64,000 nt of DNA from NCBI GenBank assembly GCA_027919835.1, contig JANVFP010000007.1, positions 558,001 through 622,000 on the forward strand, read 5' to 3'. This DNA is from Lentinula raphanica (lineage: Eukaryota > Basidiomycota > Agaricomycetes > Agaricales > Omphalotaceae). Positions 57,111 to 64,000 of the stretch are shown here, one piece after another; within the stretch, counting starts at the first letter, position 1; the number at the start of each line of letters is the position of its first letter. The notes under the pieces were generated by a model. That model made no database searches. It saw nothing but the letters and a program-made list of their open reading frames with translations, and was not told where the DNA came from. The translations under genes and the position numbers were made by a program.

Positions 57111-57725
57111 GCCTCAGCTGGTCGAAAGGCAAGGAAGTTGCGACTGATCCAGCAGATCCAGCAGTTTCCGATGCTGACGCCAAGTTCATGGCCGAGGTGG
57201 TGCGTTTCCACAACTATTTACGAAGATTCATTTACTAAGTAAAGGTCCCAGGATGCTGATCTTGCAGAACATGGTCCTTCTCCTCCTAAAGGTCCTCGAG
57301 GCGCACTTGCTAACCATTTACGAGGCCGCGGACTTCCCATGCGAGGCCACTTCCGTAGTCCACGCGAGAAACGCTTTGATATGCAAGAATCCCTGCGTAT
57401 GGGTGTGTCTGTTCCGCGGTATGACCCTCCGGTAAGTATGGTACCTTGATCTGTTACATCAGCTGCTAACGGTTTATCCAGCCTCGTCGTGCTGAACTCG
57501 TCATTGATCATAGAGGATCCCGAAATGCAAGGGCCACGCTCCGCACCTTAAGCAAGTGCTTATCGAGGCTGACCATCTAGATCATCGTTCATTCTGCCCT
57601 GTCGCCTATTTTTATACCTGTACTTTTGTCAAGTCAAGTATCATTGATAGTTTTTGAGGTAATCCAGTGGCAACTAAATTCCTCGAGTGATTATTGAGAT
57701 AGAATAAGTTGAAACATCGCGGAAA

Positions 57726-57755
57726 CTCCCCCAAACTAACTGATCTGTTGGATCA
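57726..57755. promoter_or_regulatory. CTCCCCCAAACTAA box and GATC hairpin beside pol (third copy)
   Basis: The box is at 57726-57739, the dyad TGATC-TGTTG-GATCA at 57741-57755. On the minus strand it lies just after the pol stop and reads GTTTGGGGGAGTTT, so it could be the polypurine tract of the Gypsy element. Confidence 0.5.
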
Positions 57756-57762
57756 GGCATGT

Positions 57763-60700
57763 TTAGAAAGATTTCCGACGACCACTTCGTCGTGGACCAT
57801 TCGGTAGGGACGGCTTCGACTCTTCCTCTTGATCTTCGGACTCAGCAGCCTTCAGATCCTCCGGATCAAGCTGTTCAACAGGCGGAACCAGTGGTGGTTC
57901 CACGGAATTCGACTGATCATCACCGGAAATGTTTATTCGAGGGACAGTACTGAAAATAAAGTCCTCCACTTCCTCAGGTTCGTCTTCCTCATCCTGTACC
58001 ATGGATTCTAACTGCTCGGGCGACAGATCTATTAGATCATGTATATTCTCCGGCAGTTCAATTGGTTCGTAACGAGCATGATGCGGGATCACCCGGAAAG
58101 CACCCACTTTGTCTTTAAGTACAGTGCCATCCATTTCCGCTATGATATATGCGCCTCCTCGTGTCCTCCGGATGACAACCATAGGTCCACGATATCGCAG
58201 GTACATTTTCCGATCCAAATTCTTCTCGATGGCGGTGTTCCGTACTTGTACTAAGGTACCTGGCTTGAAATCCCAGTCCTTAATGGTATACTTGTACTTT
58301 TCCTCGAAAACTCTCGCTTCTCGACGTTTGTTCTCGTCGATCCGTGATTTCATGTTCTCGACAAAGGAACGGTGTTTGGAAAGAGCCTGAGCCCAGAAGC
58401 CCAGTAACTCTTCCCGTGATAGTATTCGATTTGGTGGATTGACCAAATATGTAGATTCAACAATATCGAAAGGTAGCAGAGGTTCCGTACCGGTAGCTAC
58501 GAAGTATGGCGAACAGCCTAAACCTCTCCGTGCAGTAATACGATCAGCCCAAAGTATCGGTTTCAAGAAGTAGTACCATTTTGACAGATCTCCCGCACAC
58601 GCTTTCGCAAGTGCTTGTCTCAGATCAAAGTGAGCACGCTCAATCTTTCCGTTAGCTTGTGAATTGTAAGGCGATATCTGTATTCCACGGATCCCGTATT
58701 TCTGTTCGAGCCATCTCAACATAAGCTTCATCTGTGGTGCATTGTCCGAGACCATGATTTCCGGACATCCCCATCTACATATGATGTCTTCAAAGAACCA
58801 TTCCACGAGTGATCTCGCGTTTTCAACTCTCAGTGCCCTAGCTTCCGACCAACTCGACAATGAATCCCTTCCGTGAACGATATATCTGCAACCATTACTG
58901 GCCGGAGACATAACCATAGTATCGATATGTATCTTTTGGAACAAGGATGGCGTGAAGGTCACCGTTGGAGGGATCCGTACCAAAGACCTAAGTCGATCTT
59001 GGCAGGCTTGACATGTTTTCACATACCACTCCACGTCTTTCTCCAGATCAGGCCACCAAAACCTCTTTTCTAAGAAGTCTTTCGTAGCATATGTACCCTT
59101 GTGTCCTAAAGCATCATGAGCACTGTGCAATAGATACATTCATTTTTCCGGTTCAACCACTAAACGCAGTTGATCTGTGGATGGTTTCCGATGGAACAGT
59201 CGACCTTCCGAGTCTATTGAAAAGGACAGTGTTCTCCGGTCCATTTCCGCTCGTTGTCTTTTGTCCAACTTCGCGAATTGCTCAGCATTCGGGTCCTTAA
59301 GCCACGCTCGAATTTCTGGTAACTGCTGATCTAGATGGTTTCCGCCATCCGATCTATGAGATATCGGATATTTGTGATCTGGTCCCCACGTAGCATTGTC
59401 GGGGATCGCAGTATATTGCAGAAATTGAGAGGTCAAAGGCATTCCCGAGGCCTCTAAACGTTCTTTGAGGAATGCATGCTGGATCTCTTCCTCCCGGGCA
59501 ACTTGAAGATCTTCCGCAAACTCATCTTCAATGGTCTCGCAAAAGTATCCTGTCCGGGGATCTATATGATCTTTGAATGATTCAAAGGGCAAAGGATCGT
59601 CCGCTTCGTCCGCTTTGAAGAACCTCACGTTGTTAGAGTCATCTGCATCTTCTGCTAGATCCTCTTCGGTTTCCCGACGAGGGGTAGTCCAACCTCCCGG
59701 AGGTCTTCGAGACAAACCATCAGGTCCAAAGGTTGCTCCTTTGACATGAATCAAATCGAAATGGAATTTACGGATATCTTCAATCCAACGGTTGATCGTA
59801 GTGTTTGGACCACTACTCGGATTTTCAAGCATTCCTTGAATATAGCTAGCATCCGTTTCCACCGTGAGTTTCCGACATCCATAAAGAAGATAGTGGGTTG
59901 CACGAAGAGCAACCTTCAAACCATAAAGTTCACGCTTAGATTGAGAAAACCGAGCTTCACGTTCATTATACGGGATGGATCCGAAGTAATTATAGTAAAT
60001 CTTCGTCTGATCTACAGGATCAATCTGATAGATGTAAAATCCCGTACCCATGTAAGAACTATCCACTGCTAAGTGTGTTTCCCAGTCATATACTATGACT
60101 CTTAAGGCTGGTGCATTACGGACTCCGTCTTTCAACAGGTCCATGGCTATGACATGCTCATCCTTCCACTCAAACGGAATATTCGCCGTTAATTTGGTCA
60201 AAGGTGAGGCTTTCTTAGCGTAATTGTGAATGAACATCCGGAGCTGACCAACAGTTCCCAGAAAGGCTCGGACCTGTGTCTTGGAAGAGCACGGAGGCCA
60301 AGTCAGAACCGTAGTTGCGATTCTATCTTCCGGTTTCTGTCCTTCGTACGTGCAACGGTGTCCAACCACTACAGTCTCAGCGCAACACAAGAATGCTTTA
60401 GGTCCCGAGAAGGTTCCGCCGCAATACCGCATTCGCTGAATGATTCGGTTCACATTTTGGAGATGCTCCCAGACAAATCGTCTGATCAAAGGATTTTCAG
60501 GGATAGTTTCATATCCGCCACCCGGTAATTCATAACGAGTCCCGGGGCCTCTGATAGGAACATCATTGACGTAAGGAATAGTATATTCCGGAATTTCATC
60601 TCGCATCATGTAAGTTACATCGTCATGGAATATCGGAACAGAGTTCGTCCAACCCATAGGCAACTTTACGAGACGGTGTGGTCCGTACGGAGTTTGGAAT

Positions 60701-61829
60701 GTCGTCAGATCTCGCGAACTAACATCGAGTGGTCGTTCATCATAACCCACATAGATATCCAACAAACCACCACAGGCACGACCCGCAAAATGACGAGCAA
60801 TATCCGCGGTAGCAGGAGGAATCCCGGAATGTTGAATGGTCACCTTGTTCAGGGTTCCAAACTATGTACTAAACGAAGACTCGTTCCATCCTTCTTGACC
60901 ACACAAAACCATTTTGAACGATAGCTCGAGCAGGATGGTTCATAAACTCCAGCATCAATCTTATCCTTGATGATCTTACAAACCTTTTCGAAGATTCCGG
61001 GAGGAATTGGAATATTTCGTTCGACCCAGGGCTCATGAGGTATGACCAGAATTTTCACGGGAGGAAAGAAGTCCTCTCTGAATGTTCCGCCCTCGGAAGC
61101 TTCCCAAGCAAAACCCATTTCCTGCACCTTCATCATATGATGAACTAGCTTCATTTCCTCGTCCGTAAGGAAACCTTCCGCATGGTTTTTCTCGATGATC
61201 TCTTTCCGTTCTTGCGTATACCGAATACCCGGCGTGAATTCCGGTGGATGAGTTGGTAGATCTGGTAGATCAGCCAAAGGATCCCCGTAAATGTGTCTCC
61301 GCACACGGAATTCTTCCGGTAAATCAGCCTTGACAGGGCGAACTTTCACCGCTACAGGCTTATATTTTCGAGAACCGAAGACCGAAACTGGCTGATCTGG
61401 CAAAAACACATCATTATATGCGCATATATGCTGGTCAATCGTCTCGTTCTTGAGTTCCCAGAGCTTAACACCATGCATCACAGCCTCCAAATCTTGGGTC
61501 ATTGAAGACAATTCCGCATCTTTTGTTTGATCTACTTGATCTGGTAGATCTTCCGTGTTATCATATGGACGAGTTAACCCGTGTAAGTCTTTCCACCTAA
61601 CGTCCTTTGTCATGGACTGGTAAAAGGTCTCCTTCAGGTCCTCAACGGTCGGATCAGCTCTAAATCCTTCCTTCCATGGGTTGATCACACGATTTTGTTG
61701 ATGATCTACACCTTTGTTCAGGTATAGTGATATGGTTTCGGCAATTCCGGGGTGCGACTTCTCGATCGTTGGCAGACAGCATTGCACATACACATCCGCT
61801 AATTCTTCATCTGAGAAGGTACCTCGTTT
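57763..61829 (-). pseudogene. Ty3/Gypsy pol (RT, RNase H, integrase), decayed and 5'-truncated
   Basis: Three consecutive frames form one polyprotein. The first (61829-60849) has DLPTHPPEFTPGIRYTQERK and IDAGVYEPSCSSYRSKWF, the start of RT. A one-base deletion in a CCC run near 60852-60854 shifts the frame. The second (60852-59143) has LDIYVGYDERPL, LPMGWTNSVPIFHDDV, YVND in place of YxDD (60565-60576), RNase H (FSQSKRELYGLKVALRAT, VETDAS). An in-frame TGA at 59140-59142 precedes the third: zinc-binding HDALGHKGTY...CQACQ, integrase Asp (IHIDTM), Asp (MVSDNAPQ) and Glu (ANGKIERAHFDL), then a chromo-like region and acidic tail. No protease or gag is present; the frame ends upstream at a TAG (61830-61832) beside unrelated GC-rich DNA. 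No LTR pair was found. Confidence 0.85.
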
Positions 61830-61832
61830 CTA

Positions 61833-62058
61833 GTGTTCAAGCCGGGTGGGTCGGGATCAGCCGGGTTTCGGGTCGGGTGACTCCTCCCGGGTCGGGACGG
61901 GTTGAATTTTAGAACCCGGCATACCCGAAGCTAAAAGCGCCCAAGGTGATGCGCAAATGAGAGTGGTAGTAAGTCCATAGAGTATAGTATTACTGATAAA
62001 CAAGTGGAGATTACAACAATTATTAATGATAGTCTGTCTGTATGAAATTCAAGAAAGT
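61833..62058. other. GC-rich CGGGTCGGG repeat and spacer
   Basis: Bases 61841-61925 are composed of CGGGT / CGGGTCGGG repeats and mark the truncation point of the Gypsy pol. The remainder is the 3' flank of the next gene. No gene is seen. Confidence 0.5.
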
Positions 62059-64000
62059 TCAAAGAATAGTAGGTAAAACAGGTGCACGTTTGAAAAAGTC
62101 AGCAAAGGATATGATATAATGGTAAGCCAGATGAAATTCTATGTCTTCGAGCTCAGCAGATGTAAGAGCTGCTGATTCCTGCAAACGAGAAACTATACTC
62201 GACGAAACAGTAGACATTCGGGCAGTGCGACTCCATCCGGACATGATATTGTTCAAACCCTGGAGGCTTTTACGGCGCAGAAGAAGGTCCTGTGAGCCGA
62301 AGCCCATTTCACCAGCATTCATCAGTCCTGGAACTGCACTCAGCACCTTCATGTTCCGGTCCTGCCGTGATGTCGCTGCCAGTTCATCTTCTCCTTCCTC
62401 TATCTCATCTGACACCTCATAGAAGAACCAATTGGCCATAAGAAGCTCCTCAGAGAACGATATACAGCTTATTTCGAGAAGAACCTGCTGACAGATGTCC
62501 GCAGGGATGTCAGTGGGGTATTGTCGGCCCTTCCAAGAAGGAACAACAGCCTGGAGATTGTCCATATCAATGTTCTGTGTATCGAGAGTTCAATCATAGC
62601 AGATCGTTGAAGTTGAATTTACTTACCAAACCACTCTGGCCATCTGAATTGACAGCGTTTATTATCTCCCTCATTGTACGACGATTATCTGCTGCTCGGG
62701 AATTTTGCCTTCCCTCGGCATGGCGCCCTATACTGAGCAAGGTCCTCCATTGTGTTGCGGTTTTCAACGATTCATATGCGCCGAGTTTAGTGATCCGGTA
62801 AAGAAGCGCCTGTCGAGTGCGAAGATAAGTAGCGAAGAAAGATTGAGTAGTGCCGTGGTCTTTTTGAGTGAGGAATAGGGCTGGTTCTGGAAGAACATAA
62901 CCGCGATTGATATTAGGTCGTCCGGCTTGAGAGTGATTGAAGCGCGACCCGATTATTTCTGCTGCTTGCTGCCATGGAGTTATTGGTTTCGGCGCAAGTG
63001 GAGAGTCGACGAATAGAAATTTGTTGCGGACTTCTTGTTTCGCTTTTTTGACTGGTACCGAGTCTAGATGTGAGTGATTAAGTATGAGTAGAGACTCTTA
63101 TACAAGAATGATCTGATACGCACATGGTTTTGTACGAGACGAACGAGACGCAGACCTGGAAGGTCCATGTGAAGGTGACGAAGGACCGGCGGACGTTGCA
63201 CTTGAAGATGGGAGTGAAGGATCCGGGGTAGATAGTGGCGACAACGGTGGCGCGTGAGTTGAGACAGAGCTGCCTTCGAAGGTGACATCCAACAATAATT
63301 TGTCAGATCCCCAGATGGAAGACGGAAACGCTTGAGCCCAGCTGTACTCCGCCATTTTCTGGTATCGACGAGTATCTGCTAGATGGCCCTCGAAGACGAT
63401 AGGATGGGGGGTATTGCAGGGACGAAGCTGTATACATCCGGTAGCTTCCGCATTGGTATTGGGTTTTCTGGAGTTGACCAACGAACGACGCGAATGGTAC
63501 TTTCAGTGCCCACTTTGCGAATGAACCAGATTGGGATTCCAGCCTTGGATCCAGATGTGAATACACTTCACGAAGTAGATAGTCGATAGTCACTTACGCG
63601 GTAGAGCTTTTCAGCTAGATCACCTCGATCGGTGAGTGCTCCGACTACATTGCGTAGCGGTGGGATTTTCCCGATAGTGGGTGTGTCAAATGAGGGCTGC
63701 ACTTCGGAGAACCAGAGATGCAAAGCTTCGAGCTCGAGCAGATTCCTCTGTGCTGTAACCCAGCAATGGATAGCTTCGTCGAACAGGAGAGGAGACGCGA
63801 GTTTTGTGAGTAAGTAGCGCAGACGGGAAGAGTAATCATTCATGCGTTTCTTATAGACGGGTTCAGATGATTGGGAAGCTATAGAAGGTCTATGCGTGCT
63901 AGCAGTGGCATTGAGGGCAAGGAAATACCGATTCAGTTCTGTGGTGTAATGGTCCGGTATCAAACCCAGAGGATTTTCCGCGAGTTTATGACCATCGATC
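62059..64000 (-). CDS. Conserved Agaricomycete protein of unknown function (partial, 5' end outside window)
   Basis: On the minus strand the frame is already open at 64000 and reads HKLAENPLGLIPDHYTTELN, followed by SSRLRYLLTKLASPLLFDEA and HCWVTAQRNLLELEALHLWF. After a short intron (about 63542-63597) comes AGIPIWFIRKVGTESTIRVV, an apparent one-base frame break near 63480-63500, and PHPIVFEGHLADTRRYQKMA. A Ser/Pro-rich basic segment follows, then an exon at about 62635-63058 (KFLFVDSPLAPKPITPWQQA, RQALLYRITKLGAYESLKTA) and the last exon from 62565 (PSWKGRQYPTDIPADICQQV) to the stop at 62059. I recall the LGLIPDHYTxEL...CWVxAQRxLLELEA pattern as a frequent multicopy fungal family, possibly transposon-linked. 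Function is unknown. Confidence 0.6.

Larger units (their letters stand above)
55954..57580 (+). pseudogene. Small transposon-associated gene interrupted by a TIR element
   Basis: Exons 55954-56172 and 56228 onward encode MAPNFEYHNLPISLEADFAN, then SLAWQGAKYSSSKDKVEF and MNKEYLRAYDNLAEELLSAV. The frame now ends at a TAG created where a TIR element (about 56549-57110) is inserted. After the element the frame resumes as SLSWSKGKEVATDPADPAV and continues over two introns to an Arg/Gly-rich segment (LANHLRGRGLPMRGHFRSP) and the stop at 57578-57580. Joining the host bases across the element with one TA keeps the frame open. It may be gag-like, given its basic C-terminus and the neighbouring pol, but there is no zinc knuckle. 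Confidence 0.55.

Overview
The window looks like an accessory, transposon-rich region of a basidiomycete genome, most likely an Agaricomycete. The evidence is many short GT..AG introns of about 45-60 nt, a fungal-type integral membrane protein family, a Helitron, a fungal Ty3/Gypsy pol, two DUF6589 transposase-like genes, and TTAGGG-like interstitial repeats. All calls come from reading the sequence; no database search was run.

Region 1 (1-5.4 kb) holds ordinary genes: the 5' part of a multi-pass membrane protein (minus strand, cut by the window edge) and a small secreted protein of 149 aa with three exons. Region 2 (5.4-28.1 kb) is a segmental tandem array. Units of about 3.6-4.3 kb each carry one secreted-protein gene that starts MTR..., and share a near-identical signal peptide and a shared promoter box (CAGAGCTGGTCTC) about 70-110 bp before the ATG. 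Four copies (7433, 16686, 21330, 25956) are intact on paper, while the fifth (27275) is a pseudogene. The mature parts diverge strongly, as in effector-like families.

The first unit of the array is split by a complete 6.5-kb DNA transposon (9327-15819). It has terminal inverted repeats of about 150 bp, a 9-bp target duplication (AAATGACTC), and two convergent genes: a DUF6589 protein (probable transposase) and a RecQ-like helicase whose C-terminus is a bromodomain. The paralogous unit near 19.45 kb serves as the empty site. The architecture resembles Academ-superfamily elements that carry a helicase (AcademH, from memory). The helicase-bromodomain fusion is the most striking observation here.

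Region 3 (28.6-43.8 kb) is a second, related element with the same convergent layout (RecQ-like plus strand, DUF6589 minus strand). It has been dismembered by later insertions: a probable solo LTR between the two genes, a 274-bp MITE in the DUF6589 coding sequence, and a Helitron near the DUF6589 5' end. A separate 416-bp MITE with a 9-bp duplication lies next to its left end. The Helitron carries a Rep/PIF1 helicase gene, a second accessory gene, and a recognisable 3' hairpin-CTAG end.

Region 4 (44.6-49.1 kb) is a tyrosine-recombinase remnant whose sequence runs into a 4-kb AT-rich near-palindrome. Region 5 (49.1-61.8 kb) holds a decayed Gypsy pol on the minus strand and three further transposon-style protein genes. 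From about 50.4 kb to the pol it is peppered with a GATC-N5-GATC dyad, and three copies of a CTCCCCCAAACTAA box are each followed by a hairpin. One of these genes is interrupted by a TIR element that carries telomere-like repeats. Region 6 (62.0-64.0 kb) is the 3' part of a conserved fungal gene of unknown function that runs off the right edge.
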